A DNA stretch of 45,338 nt from Methylomagnum ishizawai (GCF_019670005.1 NZ_AP019786.1:25001-70338), one strand, 5' to 3'; shown: positions 1 through 8,866, numbered from the stretch's first letter. Notes: a model not told the origin generated them from the sequence alone. A program made the numbers and translations.

Positions 1-1709
<1,709 letters not shown>

Positions 1710-1796
1710 TATAACACCCAAACGGTGTGGTGTTGACGCATTACGCGACGTGTACGTTTTCCAGAGTTGTTGAGCTACGCTCCGACCGACCAGTTT

Positions 1797-1912
1797 TGCC
1801 TGGTGGCCATAGCGAGCGGGAACCACCCGATCCCATCCCGACCTCGGAAGTGAAACCGCTTAGCGCCGATGATAGTGTGGTTACCCATGTGAAAGTAGGG
1901 AACCGCCAGGCA
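1797..1912 (+). rRNA. rrf: 5S ribosomal RNA
   Basis: A complete 5S rRNA about 116 nt long. The ends pair (TGCCTGGTGGCC at the start, CCGCCAGGCA at the end), and the internal blocks GACCTCGGAAGTGAAACCG and AGCGCCGATGATAGTGTGG are the conserved gammaproteobacterial loops. It lies about 88 nt after the 23S gene with no tRNA in the spacer. Ends are estimated by homology. Confidence 0.97.
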
Positions 1913-1921
1913 TCCAAATAG

Positions 1922-1958
1922 AAAAGCCCCGCGTCCTCCACAGGACACGGGGCTTTTT
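1922..1958 (+). terminator. rRNA operon terminator, bidirectional hairpin
   Basis: AAAAGCCCCGCGTCCT pairs with AGGACACGGGGCTTTTT (one mismatch) around a 4-nt loop, followed by a T-rich tail. It lies 10 nt after the 5S gene and can also end the convergent rep gene on the minus strand. A nearly identical hairpin occurs at 3267-3313 on the far side of the rep/iteron module. Confidence 0.9.
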
Positions 1959-2008
1959 CTTTGGCCGGAGGAAACCGGCCGGGGCGTTCCCCGCGCCCGT
2001 CCCATCGA

Positions 2009-2845
2009 TCAGCTTCCCGCCTTCCGGCCCAGCCGACTCCTCACCTCGTCCCAGGATTCGCCGGGCCGGGCGTGTTTTTCGATCTCTTCCCGCGTGATTT
2101 GGTGGGGCTTCTTGGGCTTCGACGGTTTGGGCTTGGCTTCGAGCTGGGTCTGTTTGGGGCCGAAGATGAAACGTATGTGGCTGACGGTGCGGCCCGTCTT
2201 GCGCTGGTCGTAACGGACTTTGATATCCGAGTATTGATTGATCTGCGCCACGGCGGTGTCGATCACCCATTTTTTGAAATCCTTGATCGAAGGGTATTTG
2301 TCCCCGACTTGCAGGGCTTCGCGCAGCCATGCCAATTCGATTTCACGGCTGCCCGTTCCACGCCATTGAGCCAGTAGTTCGTAGAGCCGGATGGCGTAGG
2401 CGCTGTTCATCCGGGCCACCGCCTTCAATTGGTATTTGGTGAACTGCTCGGTCAGAGCGGTCAGGTAGGGCAGCATGTCCTTGTTGAAGCGCAGGCAAAT
2501 CCGGCCTTCGGATTCCACATACTTGATGGTCTGCACCCATCCGCAGATCAGAACCTCCTTGCGGCGGGCGTTACTGTTGGCTTCTTTCTCGATGCGTACT
2601 TCGCGGCGCTTGAGGCGCAACGCCGCTTCCTGCAAATCACGGTAAGCGGTTTTCGGATCGGTCTCCGCAAGCTCGGCGATATCCTGGGCGCTCACGGAAT
2701 ACATCACCTCGTCGGTGACGGGCTCATTCCGGCGCACTTGGCTGATGCAAGCCAGGATGATGCGTTGTTCGGGCACGGTGAGACGGTAGCTGGCTTCCAC
2801 CAAGCTGTTGGATTTATAGACCTGGGCGAGTTCTAGATTGGACAT
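2009..2845 (-). CDS. Rep_3 superfamily plasmid-type replication initiator (module 1)
   Basis: A 278-residue protein recognisable as a RepB/RepE/RepA (Rep_3, double winged-helix) iteron-binding initiator. The N-terminus (residues 8-40, with SNSLVEASYRLTVPEQRIIL) is the classic start of the first winged helix. Residues about 100-225 contain the second winged helix, including FTKYQLKAVARMNSAYAIRL and WLREALQVGDKYPSIKDFKK. A basic linker leads to a C-terminal tail, ITREEIEKHARPGESWDEVR, that is nearly repeated in the Rep at 19148-20167 and recurs at the N-terminus of the Rep at 37503-38417. Such proteins bind iterons as monomers to open an origin and repress their own promoter as dimers. Matching iterons lie just upstream (2921-3030). 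Finding it immediately beside an rRNA operon is unusual. Length and motifs look intact. Confidence 0.93.
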   Translation of the reverse strand: MSNLELAQVYKSNSLVEASYRLTVPEQRIILACISQVRRNEPVTDEVMYSVSAQDIAELAETDPKTAYRDLQEAALRLKRREVRIEKEANSNARRKEVLICGWVQTIKYVESEGRICLRFNKDMLPYLTALTEQFTKYQLKAVARMNSAYAIRLYELLAQWRGTGSREIELAWLREALQVGDKYPSIKDFKKWVIDTAVAQINQYSDIKVRYDQRKTGRTVSHIRFIFGPKQTQLEAKPKPSKPKKPHQITREEIEKHARPGESWDEVRSRLGRKAGS

Positions 2846-2890
2846 GGCCGGTCTCCAAGGGAGTTTAGGAGTTAGTATTATGCTCCTTTA

Positions 2891-2911
2891 TTGGAGAAAA
2901 TAATTCTCTCC
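2891..2911. promoter_or_regulatory. Probable rep autoregulatory operator (inverted repeat)
   Basis: GGAGAA and TTCTCTCC form a short inverted repeat around AATAA, 50-65 bp upstream of the rep start. The right arm continues into CTCTCCCTTTTCGCC, which matches the iteron core CCTCCCTTTTCGCC. Rep_3 initiators typically repress through an inverted half-iteron in their promoter, so this is inferred to be that site. A second dyad, AGGAG/CTCCT, lies at 2863-2885. Confidence 0.5.
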
Positions 2912-2920
2912 CTTTTCGCC

Positions 2921-3030
2921 GTCAATCCCTCCCTTTATCGACCGTCAATCCCTCCCTTTTCGCCGTCAATCCCTCCCTTTATCGACCGTCAATCCCTCCC
3001 TTTTCGCCGTCAATCCCTCCCTTTATCAAA
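2921..3030 (+). repeat. Iteron array, five copies alternating 23/21 bp (origin 1)
   Basis: Five direct copies of GTCAATCCCTCCCTTT begin at 2921, 2944, 2965, 2988 and 3009. Units alternate two endings (ATCGACC and TCGCC), giving 23- and 21-bp steps and a 44-bp higher-order period. A sixth exact core sits apart at 3178-3199 and a degenerate one at 3227-3249. This is the expected arrangement for an iteron origin upstream of a Rep_3 gene. Confidence 0.92.
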
Positions 3031-3143
3031 TTCGCCAACCGCCGAGAGGCCAATTCCTGCAAGGGTTTCACGCCGCTGCCCTCCCGTGGAAAAGGGTAAA
3101 AGGGGGGTTAAAAGGGATGAAAAGGAACACAAAGCGTCGCGCC

Positions 3144-3152
3144 CGTGGATAA
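3144..3152 (-). promoter_or_regulatory. DnaA-box-like site in origin 1
   Basis: On the minus strand this reads TTATCCACG, one mismatch from the DnaA box TTATCCACA. It lies between the main iteron array and the isolated iteron at 3178, as expected for an iteron origin that recruits DnaA. A single site, so moderate confidence. Confidence 0.5.
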
Positions 3153-3266
3153 CTCGCGCCGAACCGATCCATCGACCGTCAATCCCTCCCTTTATCGAGC
3201 CTGACCAAGACCGGCACGGTCATAGGCCGTCAATCCGTCCCCCAATCCAACCCGCGCCGACCCTCC

Positions 3267-3313
3267 AAACAAGAAAGCCCCGCGTCCTGGGAGGACGCGG
3301 GGCTTTCTTGTTT
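3267..3313. terminator. Perfect 22-bp inverted repeat, bidirectional terminator
   Basis: The left arm (3267-3288, containing AAGCCCCGCGTCCT) is perfectly repeated in inverse (3292-3313) around GGG, ending in CTTTCTTGTTT. It can end the minus-strand gene region and transcription from the origin. Its stem is nearly the same as the rRNA terminator at 1922-1958, so the two bracket the Rep/iteron module. Confidence 0.85.
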
Positions 3314-3334
3314 GGTCGGGGGCCGCCGGTGCCG

Positions 3335-3793
3335 TTACGGGCCGATGGCATCGACCGGGGTCAGCGTCATCTCGCCGCCGAAGATCGAGGCGTTGGCGAA
3401 GCCATAGCCATGGGCGCACACCAGACTGACCTGGGCCTCGACCTCGGTGGTGAAGCGGTTCAGGGCGACCAGGCTCACGTTGGACAGATGCGACCAGTCG
3501 GAGGAGGTGTCCACGGTGTAGTACTCGGTCCCGGCCTGGGATTGGTTGTGCAGGAAATAGCAGCTGGCCCCGCTGTTGGGGGCGTAGGAATGCCCGTCGA
3601 TCCGGGCGGTGATGAGATAGCTGCCGGGGGCGACCGTGGTGGTCAGCACGGCGACCGGCGTCCCGAAGCTGGAGGTCGAGCCGCCGGGGACGTTGACGCC
3701 GCCGCCATGGGTGTAATAGCCGGTGCCGGCATACGCGCCGGCGCTCAGGACCGCGGCCGCGACCGCGATGAAAGCCTTGCTCAGAGTGTTCAT
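3335..3793 (-). CDS. Small exported protein of unknown function
   Basis: A 152-residue protein whose N-terminus (MNTLSKAFIAVAAAVLSAGA, cleavage likely after AYA) is a clear Sec signal peptide. The mature part is rich in Gly, Ser, Thr and aromatic residues with a beta-strand pattern and two cysteines about 60 residues apart, which could form a disulfide. The start ATG at 3793 was chosen over longer in-frame starts because the signal peptide begins there and GGGAGA lies 5-8 nt upstream. I do not recognise the family. It is transcribed toward the hairpin at 3267-3313, which probably ends its mRNA. Confidence 0.75.
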   Translation of the reverse strand: MNTLSKAFIAVAAAVLSAGAYAGTGYYTHGGGVNVPGGSTSSFGTPVAVLTTTVAPGSYLITARIDGHSYAPNSGASCYFLHNQSQAGTEYYTVDTSSDWSHLSNVSLVALNRFTTEVEAQVSLVCAHGYGFANASIFGGEMTLTPVDAIGP

Positions 3794-4088
3794 TGGATTC
3801 TCCCGCGTTTTTGGGGTTGGGTGGGTTCTGGCGACGGGGAGGACTATAAAGGAGTCCCAAAATCTAGGCGGTGATGTTTTACTGAGTAGGCATGTGAATA
3901 TTAACGATACCCATGTGTTTTTATGACTGGACATTCCCCAACGGCCCGCGCCCTGGCCGTTCCAGGCGCATACCTTCCAGGCGGTGAAATCGGGCCTGCG
4001 GGCCTTTCCCACGCCCGCCCAACCTGTCAGCATGGCCCTTCCGTTCGTTCGTTGCCAAAACTATCGATAACGCAATCGAGGAGGAGCT

Positions 4089-4265
4089 ATGTCCGAGGAA
4101 AACCAGAGCGTCGCGCCGATCCGCACCACGGGCGGCAAGTTGCAGGTGGCCGGGGTGGTGATCCTGGCCAGCGGGGTGGTCGCGTCGGTGGTGGGGGGTT
4201 GGTGGGGACCGGCCTTGCTGTTCCCTGGGGCGGTGATTTTCGCGTTGGGGCGGTTTATGGAGTGA
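4089..4265 (+). CDS. 58-residue membrane protein
   Basis: The short frame starts with MSEENQSVAPIRTTGGKLQV and has one or two hydrophobic segments (residues 19-52, including VAGVVILASGVVASVVGGWW). GAGGAG precedes the ATG by 4 nt. The composition and the RBS support a real gene. It is probably a small inner-membrane protein. The family is not recognised. Confidence 0.65.
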   Translation: MSEENQSVAPIRTTGGKLQVAGVVILASGVVASVVGGWWGPALLFPGAVIFALGRFME

Positions 4266-4301
4266 TCCGAATGCCGAAAAAACCTTTGTTTTGAAGGAGG
4301 T

Positions 4302-4335
4302 GCCGATTTTTTGGGTGTTTTCCCAAAAAATCGGC
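4302..4335. terminator. Perfect 14-bp inverted repeat with A/T tracts
   Basis: GCCGATTTTTTGGG and CCCAAAAAATCGGC flank the 6-nt loop TGTTTT. It follows the 58-residue membrane gene by 36 nt. There is no clean U-tract after the stem, so it may be a weak or bidirectional terminator or an RNA-stabilising hairpin. It separates that gene from the antirepressor leader that follows. Confidence 0.5.
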
Positions 4336-4571
4336 GGAAGCCCATCCGCGGCTCCGTCCCGCGCTTTCAAAAATCCCGGACGGTCGTTTGTCCGCCAAAA
4401 CGGGTGGGCAAGCGCACCCTTTGCAAACTTATCCCGCCCCCGCTATCTTCCCTCCCGCCACGGCCAATCCCGTGGTCGGGATTGGCGTCCCGGAAGTCAC
4501 AGACGCACAGCCGCCATCAATCTGCGGTTTTTGTGCGCGGCGTTCACGCATGTCTATTCCAATGATGTGGG

Positions 4572-4669
4572 CTGAACGCGGCTGCCTTCGGGCAGGCCGG
4601 TTCCTGTGTACCGGTACGCCAATCGCGTTCAGTCCCATCGCCTTATGATTGGCGTCGTTCGGAGATGGG
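4572..4669 (+). ncRNA. C4-like antisense RNA and its target, leader of antirepressor gene
   Basis: Helices seen by eye: P1 CTGAACGCG (4572-4580) with CGCGTTCAG (4624-4632); hairpin CTGCC-TTCG-GGCAG (4582-4595); hairpin CCGGT/ACCGG (4598-4614). Together these make a three-way junction. The single-stranded parts ACGCCAAT (4616-4623) and CCCATC (4634-4639) are perfectly complementary to ATTGGCGT (4648-4655) and GATGGG (4664-4669), just before the antirepressor start. The second copy at 15263-15356 has the same layout with compensatory changes. In phages P1 and P7 the C4 RNA is cut from the ant transcript and pairs with target sequences to silence the antirepressor. The match in layout and gene context is strong, but assignment to that Rfam family was not tested. 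Confidence 0.75.
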
Positions 4670-4697
4670 CCTCAAACCCCTTTACACAGGCATCACC

Positions 4698-5354
4698 ATG
4701 AACAGCACCGATCTCGTGCCGGTTTTCCCCGGCCAACTCAACGGCGAATCCGTCCAACTCGTCAATGCCCGCGACCTTCACGCCTTCCTCGGCGTGGCCC
4801 GCGACTTTTCCAACTGGATCAAGAAACGCCTCAAAGATGGCGGTTTCATTTCCAATCAGGACTACGTGGAGGTTTTCGCCAAATCTGGTGAAAACCCCCT
4901 CGGGGGCCGCCCACCTATCGACTACCACCTCACCCTCGAAACCGCCAAGCACATCGCAATGATGGAGCGCAACGCGAAAGGCCATCAGGTCCGAACCTAC
5001 TTCATCGAATGCGAACGCCGCGCCCAGTCCCGCCTCCAGAACCCCTTCACCGACGAACTCCAATCCGCCATCAACCAGGAAGCCCACACCCTGGCCCTCA
5101 GGAGCTTCGGCCCCATCCGCGCCGCCCTCTCCGAACTGGCCCGCCAACACCTGGAACGCGGCGAATCCCCGCTGGAGGTCGTCGGGCGCGTGCGCAAGGG
5201 CTTCCCAGGCGTCGGCGACATGCTGGTGATCCAGGCCGCCGAACTCTGGCAACTCACCTCCGCCCTGGCCGGTTGCGCCGCCGCCCTGGAAGGGCCGATG
5301 GACGCCCTCCACAGGCTCGAAGCCCGGACCGGGCGCGACTGGTATCCGAAATAG
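4698..5354 (+). CDS. AntA/AntB-family antirepressor, full-length copy
   Basis: A 218-residue protein. Residues about 18-90 match the AntA/AntB antirepressor fold, with VNARDLHAFLGVARDFSNWI, the K-R-rich helix and a YHLTLETAKHIAMMERNAKG segment followed by RTYFIECERR. In phages such proteins relieve repressor control. Residues 118-165 (DELQSAINQEAHTLALRSFG then LSELARQHLERGES) recur in the paralogue at 14737-15234, and a related stretch ends the KilA-N protein at 27412-28050. The start at 4698 matches the paralogue's start; an in-frame ATG at 4665 would add 11 residues but overlaps the antisense target. The C4-like leader directly upstream implies post-transcriptional repression. No phage structural genes are nearby, so it is an isolated unit. 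Confidence 0.85.
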   Translation: MNSTDLVPVFPGQLNGESVQLVNARDLHAFLGVARDFSNWIKKRLKDGGFISNQDYVEVFAKSGENPLGGRPPIDYHLTLETAKHIAMMERNAKGHQVRTYFIECERRAQSRLQNPFTDELQSAINQEAHTLALRSFGPIRAALSELARQHLERGESPLEVVGRVRKGFPGVGDMLVIQAAELWQLTSALAGCAAALEGPMDALHRLEARTGRDWYPK

Positions 5355-5365
5355 GCGGGGCACAA

Positions 5366-5389
5366 AAAAAGCCGCTCGCGCGGCTTTTT
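5366..5389. terminator. Bidirectional rho-independent terminator
   Basis: AAAAAGCCGC and GCGGCTTTTT pair around TCGC, with A-tract and T-tract on either side. It lies 12 nt after the antirepressor gene and 16 nt before the stop of the convergent small membrane gene, so it serves both. Confidence 0.9.
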
Positions 5390-5404
5390 CGCGCCGGGAC
5401 GGCT

Positions 5405-5512
5405 TCAGGCGGCGGTCATCGCGCCCAGCAGCGCGAAGGCCGCGATCCAGCCCAGCGCCATGGTGAAACCCCAAACCAAACCCTCGCCCACGGTCTTCAA
5501 CAACTTGCCCAT
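5405..5512 (-). CDS. 35-residue single-span membrane peptide
   Basis: MGKLLKTVGEGLVWGFTMAL begins a 35-residue peptide with one predicted transmembrane helix (residues 13-34). The start ATG has GGAGG 6 nt upstream. It is far shorter than usual annotation cut-offs, but the RBS, the amphipathic-then-hydrophobic pattern and the shared terminator support it. Function unknown. Confidence 0.6.
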   Translation of the reverse strand: MGKLLKTVGEGLVWGFTMALGWIAAFALLGAMTAA

Positions 5513-5608
5513 GATCGCCTCCGCTGGAATGTATATGCAGGAAAAAAACGGTACGTCACCGCCCCGCATCATAGGGGCGGCGGCGGTACGGGTCAACGCG
5601 GCGGCGGG

Positions 5609-6019
5609 TCAGGAAGCCTGGGCGGCCTGGGCGGCGGCCCGCTTGGCGCGGTCGCGCTTCACGATGTCCAGCACCGTGTCCTTGCTCAGGTTGAGCTGGC
5701 GGGCGATGCGCCGGTAGGAATAGCCGCTGGCGACCAGCCCCAGCACCTTGGGGGCCAGGAATTCGGAGGTCTGCCGCGGTTCGGAGAACACTTGCTTGTA
5801 GACGTTGCCGGATGGGCGGCGGTCGGAATCGACCAGTTTGCCGTTGAACACAAAGGCCGAGAAATCGGGGCAGGCCAGGCCGGAAGCGCAGGTCTTGCGG
5901 CTCGGGCAGGCGTCGCAGGGCGCCTTGCCGGGCTGGGAGGAGAGTCCGGGGATGGACTCACGGCCCGTGTCCTGCTTGAAAGCCTCGGTATCGACGTAGA
6001 CTTCGGCGATTTGGAACAT
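5609..6019 (-). CDS. HTH protein with a four-cysteine cluster
   Basis: A 136-residue protein. Residues 35-50 hold the cluster CDACPSRKTCASGLACPDF (spacing C-x2-C-x5-C-x4-C), plausibly binding zinc or an iron-sulfur cluster. Residues 92-122 form a resolvase/invertase-like helix-turn-helix (VLGLVASGYSYRRIARQLNL then SKDTVLDIVKR), and the tail is Ala/Arg-rich. The pattern suggests a metal- or redox-responsive DNA-binding protein. The cysteine spacing differs from WhiB and from IscR/Rrf2 proteins as I know them, and I cannot name the family. No operon partner is evident. Confidence 0.7.
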   Translation of the reverse strand: MFQIAEVYVDTEAFKQDTGRESIPGLSSQPGKAPCDACPSRKTCASGLACPDFSAFVFNGKLVDSDRRPSGNVYKQVFSEPRQTSEFLAPKVLGLVASGYSYRRIARQLNLSKDTVLDIVKRDRAKRAAAQAAQAS

Positions 6020-6241
6020 GCGTCATACCCTGCTCGGTGCGGTGCGGATTCATGGGGCCATCGTTAGGGGGCCGGGGTCGGGGCGGCCGCCGGGGAAGCG
6101 CCGGGGGGCGGTCCAACCGGGCGGCTTCGGGGGTGAGTGTATCCGCTGCCGCCGGATGGAAGCTGTGAACTAGATAGCTGGACATTTGTGATTTTTTACC
6201 GTCCGCGGCGGCGGTTTCCGCGCCGCCACGGACCGCCGGTT

Positions 6242-7255
6242 TCAGTCTAGCCGCTCGGCGCGGCCCGTGGCCGCCGAGCGCAAGGCGGCCCCGACCAGGC
6301 GGCAATTGGCCTTGGCGTCCGCCAGCGCCAGGGCGGGCGTCCGGCCCTCCAGGACGCAATCGGCGAAATGCTCGACCTCCAGCCGGAAATGGTTGGCCGG
6401 GGCCAGCCGTTCCACGCCCTCGCGGCCGTCCTCGGTCCACCAGGAAACCACCGGCGTATCGCCCGGCAATTGCCACACGGTATGGCACTTGGCCCCGCCC
6501 TGGGTGCCGATGATCTCGTATTCCGAGCGCCTGGCCCGCTCGAAACTGAAATCGAACAGCCCATGCCGCCCCCCGCCGAAATCCACCACCCCGCTCATGC
6601 CGGTGTCCGCGCCGTGCGCGTTGTGGTGGGCCAGGGCGGCCACGGCCAGCGGCGGCGTGTCGAGGTAGGTCCGCAGCGAATGGATGGCGTAGCAGCCGAT
6701 ATCCCACATCGCGCCGCCGCCCTGTTCGGGGGGGCGGTCGATCCGGTACATGCGGGCCGGGCGCATGGTGAAAGAATAGGTGGCGCGGACGCTGCGGATA
6801 TCGCCCAGGACGCCCGCGTCGAGCAAGTCGCGGATGCGTCGGTGCTGGGGATGGAAGCGGTACATGAAGCCTTCCATCGCCACCAGGCCGCGTTCCAGGG
6901 CGGCCCGCTCGATGGCCTCGATATCGGCCACGCGCAGGGCCATGGGTTTCTCGCACAGGAGGTGCTTGCCGGCTTCGAGGGCTTTCAAACCCCATTCGGC
7001 GTGTTCCTGGTTGGCGAGCGGCAGGTAGACGGCCTCCACCGCCGGGTCTTCCAGCAGGGGTTCCAGGGCGTCGTAGGTTTTCGCGCCGTGGCCGGGGGCG
7101 TAGCGGGCCAGGCAGGCGGCGGCCGCGCCGGGGCGGCGGCTGGCGATGGCGGCCAGTTCGGAATTGCGGGCCTCGACGATGGCGGGCAACAGGCGTTCGT
7201 TGACCCTGGCGGCACCGAGGATGCCCCAGCGGAGTTTGCGGGTGGGTTCGGACAT
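6242..7255 (-). CDS. Gfo/Idh/MocA-family NAD(P)-dependent oxidoreductase
   Basis: A 337-residue protein. The N-terminal Rossmann fold starts RWGILGAARVNERLLPAIVE and carries the family Glu-Lys-Pro motif at residues 102-104 (HLLCEKPMAL), where the Lys is normally catalytic. The C-terminal alpha/beta domain holds the substrate-site region WDIGCYAIHSLR (about residues 178-190). The length is typical of the family. Members oxidise or reduce sugars, inositols or trans-dihydrodiols. The presence of EGFMYRFHPQ after the EKP motif resembles dihydrodiol/xylose dehydrogenase-like members. The substrate cannot be told from sequence. It is flanked by its own promoter space and appears monocistronic. Confidence 0.92.
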   Translation of the reverse strand: MSEPTRKLRWGILGAARVNERLLPAIVEARNSELAAIASRRPGAAAACLARYAPGHGAKTYDALEPLLEDPAVEAVYLPLANQEHAEWGLKALEAGKHLLCEKPMALRVADIEAIERAALERGLVAMEGFMYRFHPQHRRIRDLLDAGVLGDIRSVRATYSFTMRPARMYRIDRPPEQGGGAMWDIGCYAIHSLRTYLDTPPLAVAALAHHNAHGADTGMSGVVDFGGGRHGLFDFSFERARRSEYEIIGTQGGAKCHTVWQLPGDTPVVSWWTEDGREGVERLAPANHFRLEVEHFADCVLEGRTPALALADAKANCRLVGAALRSAATGRAERLD

Positions 7256-7341
7256 GGGGATGGCCTCCGGGTGGGTGTTGCGGGGCGACAGCCTAGCGCG
7301 GAGGGATGGAGCGGCGCCAGCGGCGGGGGCGAAAACCGGAC

Positions 7342-7371
7342 TTGACCTTTAAATGATAACCATTATCATTT
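7342..7371 (+). promoter_or_regulatory. Fur box overlapping a promoter
   Basis: AAATGATAACCATTATCATTT (7351-7371) has perfect 9-bp arms (AAATGATAA/TTATCATTT) and matches the Fur consensus repeat GATAAT. TTGACC (7342-7347) and TATCAT (7364-7369), 16 bp apart, form a plausible promoter that the box would occlude. It predicts iron repression of the two small genes that follow. Confidence 0.85.
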
Positions 7372-7400
7372 GTACACCGCCCCACACACCGGAAGACCCC

Positions 7401-7643
7401 ATGAACGCCATGCCGACACGCCCCGCCGGGACCGGACAGGCCGCCCCGCTCGACCCTTCGTTGCAACCCCTGCGTTTCCTGCTGATGCGCTACGCCCGCT
7501 CCCCCTCGGCCTCGACGGCGGGCAGGATCGCCGATTGCGTGGACGGCCTGCTGGCCGGTGGGGATGGCCGGGTGCCCCGCCGGGAGCGGTGCACCTACCG
7601 GCGGATGCGGGCCTATTGGCGGCTGGTCGAGCGCCTGGGGTGA
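7401..7643 (+). CDS. Small Fur-controlled protein, unknown function
   Basis: An 80-residue soluble protein. After a flexible N-terminus, residues 18-80 contain PLRFLLMRYARSPSASTAGR, a CVDGLLA segment, and an Arg-rich end (CTYRRMRAYWRLVERLG). It starts 29 nt after a strong Fur box and is followed 4 nt after its stop by a second small gene, so the two form an iron-regulated operon. I do not recognise the family. The basic, aromatic C-terminus could bind nucleic acid or a partner protein. Confidence 0.75.
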   Translation: MNAMPTRPAGTGQAAPLDPSLQPLRFLLMRYARSPSASTAGRIADCVDGLLAGGDGRVPRRERCTYRRMRAYWRLVERLG

Positions 7644-7647
7644 AGCC

Positions 7648-7887
7648 ATGAAGAAAACCTGCCGCGTCCAGACCCTCGCCAGCGAAAGCGGGTGTTCGGT
7701 CGATTATTGCCCCGGTTGCGACGCCTTCCACGTGAAGGTCGGTTTCGCCACCCTGAATTTCAATCCCGAAGGCTTCGCGGTCCTGGCGGCGACGCTGGGC
7801 GCGGCCCTGGCGCGGTTCCAGGGCCAGCGGCGGCGGGAGGCGCAAGAGGGTGTCCAGGAAGGGCCGGGGGGTGGGGTGTTCCACTGA
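7648..7887 (+). CDS. Small CxxC protein, second gene of Fur operon
   Basis: A 79-residue protein beginning MKKTCRVQTLASESGCSVDY, with CPGCDAFHVKVG at about residues 27-38 and a hydrophobic stretch FAVLAATLGAALARFQ. The cysteines (Cys5, Cys16, Cys21, Cys24) and a His could bind iron or zinc, but this is inference. The start is 4 nt after the previous stop, so translation is probably coupled. A strong terminator follows at 7945. Family not recognised. Confidence 0.72.
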   Translation: MKKTCRVQTLASESGCSVDYCPGCDAFHVKVGFATLNFNPEGFAVLAATLGAALARFQGQRRREAQEGVQEGPGGGVFH

Positions 7888-7944
7888 ATCGAAGCTAGGC
7901 AGTAGGCAGCGTGCCCGTCCCCGGCGTGCCGGGGCTGGGATTCC

Positions 7945-7970
7945 GCCCGGCACCGTGCCGGGCTTTTTTT
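7945..7970 (+). terminator. Rho-independent terminator of the Fur operon
   Basis: GCCCGGCA and TGCCGGGC pair around a 3-nt loop and are followed by seven T residues. Confidence 0.92.
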
Positions 7971-8134
7971 GTGCCCGGGGGGTCGGCGGCGGGCAAAAAA
8001 AGGGCCGGTTCCCAGGGGGAGGGGGAACCGGCCCGACACAGAGGCCTAGGGGATATCAATGAACGATGAGGCGCTAGGTTAGCCGGGCCTTCCTTAAAAG
8101 CGCCTTAAAAGCCCCGTAGGCACGCGATCCAAGC

Positions 8135-8308
8135 TCAGGCCACCCTGAGCCAGCCCTTGCGCCCGGCGTGGTCCCACGCGCCGGTCCTGCGGCCCTGGGC
8201 GTCGCGCACTTCGACCCGGCGGTTGCCGGGCAGGAATACCGGCCTCGACCGGTGCAGGTAGATCACGGCGATGGCCCAGGCGGGCCAATTGAAGAACAGT
8301 TTGAACAT
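8135..8308 (-). CDS. 57-residue membrane-anchored basic protein
   Basis: MFKLFFNWPAWAIAVIYLHR starts a short protein with one membrane segment (residues 2-18) followed by a basic, soluble tail (including NRRVEVRDAQGRRTGAWDHA). No good RBS is visible, so the start is uncertain. It ends in a region without another gene. Function unknown. Confidence 0.4.
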   Translation of the reverse strand: MFKLFFNWPAWAIAVIYLHRSRPVFLPGNRRVEVRDAQGRRTGAWDHAGRKGWLRVA

Positions 8309-8390
8309 GGCGGCGGGGCGGGGGGATGGGACCGCGATGGCGGACCCTTCGGTCCTAGTGTAGGCCATCCCCGCGCCGGGAAGCGGACGC

Positions 8391-8424
8391 AAAAAGGCCG
8401 GCTAGGTTACCCAAGCCGGCCTAG
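8391..8424 (-). terminator. Terminator on minus strand
   Basis: On the minus strand GGCCGGCTT pairs with AAGCCGGCC-type sequence across an 8-9 nt loop and runs into TTTTT. It lies about 130 nt downstream of the DUF2934-like gene. Confidence 0.7.
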
Positions 8425-8552
8425 ACGCATCCTTTGGCCTTCCCTGTGCCCGGCGCGCGCATCCATTGCGCATCCTTGCGGGGACGGGCGCATCATGCCC
8501 CAGGCGTTCCCCGCCGCCTATCCGCGATATCACCTATGGCCGGTGGCCGGGA

Positions 8553-8780
8553 TCAGCTGCCTTCGCTGGCGAGCGCCGCCCGGACCTCGGCCTCGGCGGC
8601 CAACCAATCATCCATTTCGTGGCCCGGCTCGAAGCCCCTTTGCTCGGCCTTCAGATAGGCGCATTCGGAGATGCGCCGCATCAGTTCGGCCTCGAACGAA
8701 GGGCCGGGATCGTCCAGGGACGGTCGCGGGCCGGGGAAGAATTCCGACCGCGTGGCCGGCTGCGGGCTTGGGTTTGCCAT
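8553..8780 (-). CDS. DUF2934-like small protein
   Basis: A 75-residue acidic protein whose second half (ELMRRISECAYLKAEQRGFE, then HEMDDWLAAEAEVR) fits the DUF2934 pattern: a helix with Ala-Tyr, a Gly turn and a D/E-D-W-x2-AE motif. Such proteins occur singly in many proteobacteria, with no known function. The ATG at 8780 was chosen because GGTGGA lies 7-8 nt upstream; an in-frame GTG lies 12 nt further out. Confidence 0.75.
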   Translation of the reverse strand: MANPSPQPATRSEFFPGPRPSLDDPGPSFEAELMRRISECAYLKAEQRGFEPGHEMDDWLAAEAEVRAALASEGS

Positions 8781-8831
8781 GGCAATATCCACCGTGTTGA
8801 GGGTTCAAGACCGGCGAGGCCCGGAGCAAGC

Positions 8832-8866
8832 AAAAGGCCGGTCCCGGTTGCCCGGGCCGGCCTTTC
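8832..8866. terminator. Bidirectional hairpin terminator
   Basis: AAAGGCCGG and CCGGCCTTT enclose a G/C-rich inner stem. It lies between the small exported gene at 9032-9238 and the DUF2934-like gene. Confidence 0.65.

Noticed and set aside
1710-1796. tRNA in the 23S-5S spacer
   Set aside because: No cloverleaf or T-loop sequence could be found.
2891-3874. A 327-codon plus-strand frame beginning in the iterons
   Set aside because: It translates the iterons and runs antisense through the exported-protein gene; not credible as a protein.
4665-4697. Earlier in-frame start for the first AntA gene
   Set aside because: The ATG overlaps the antisense target and GGAG is too close; the paralogue begins at the position matching 4698.
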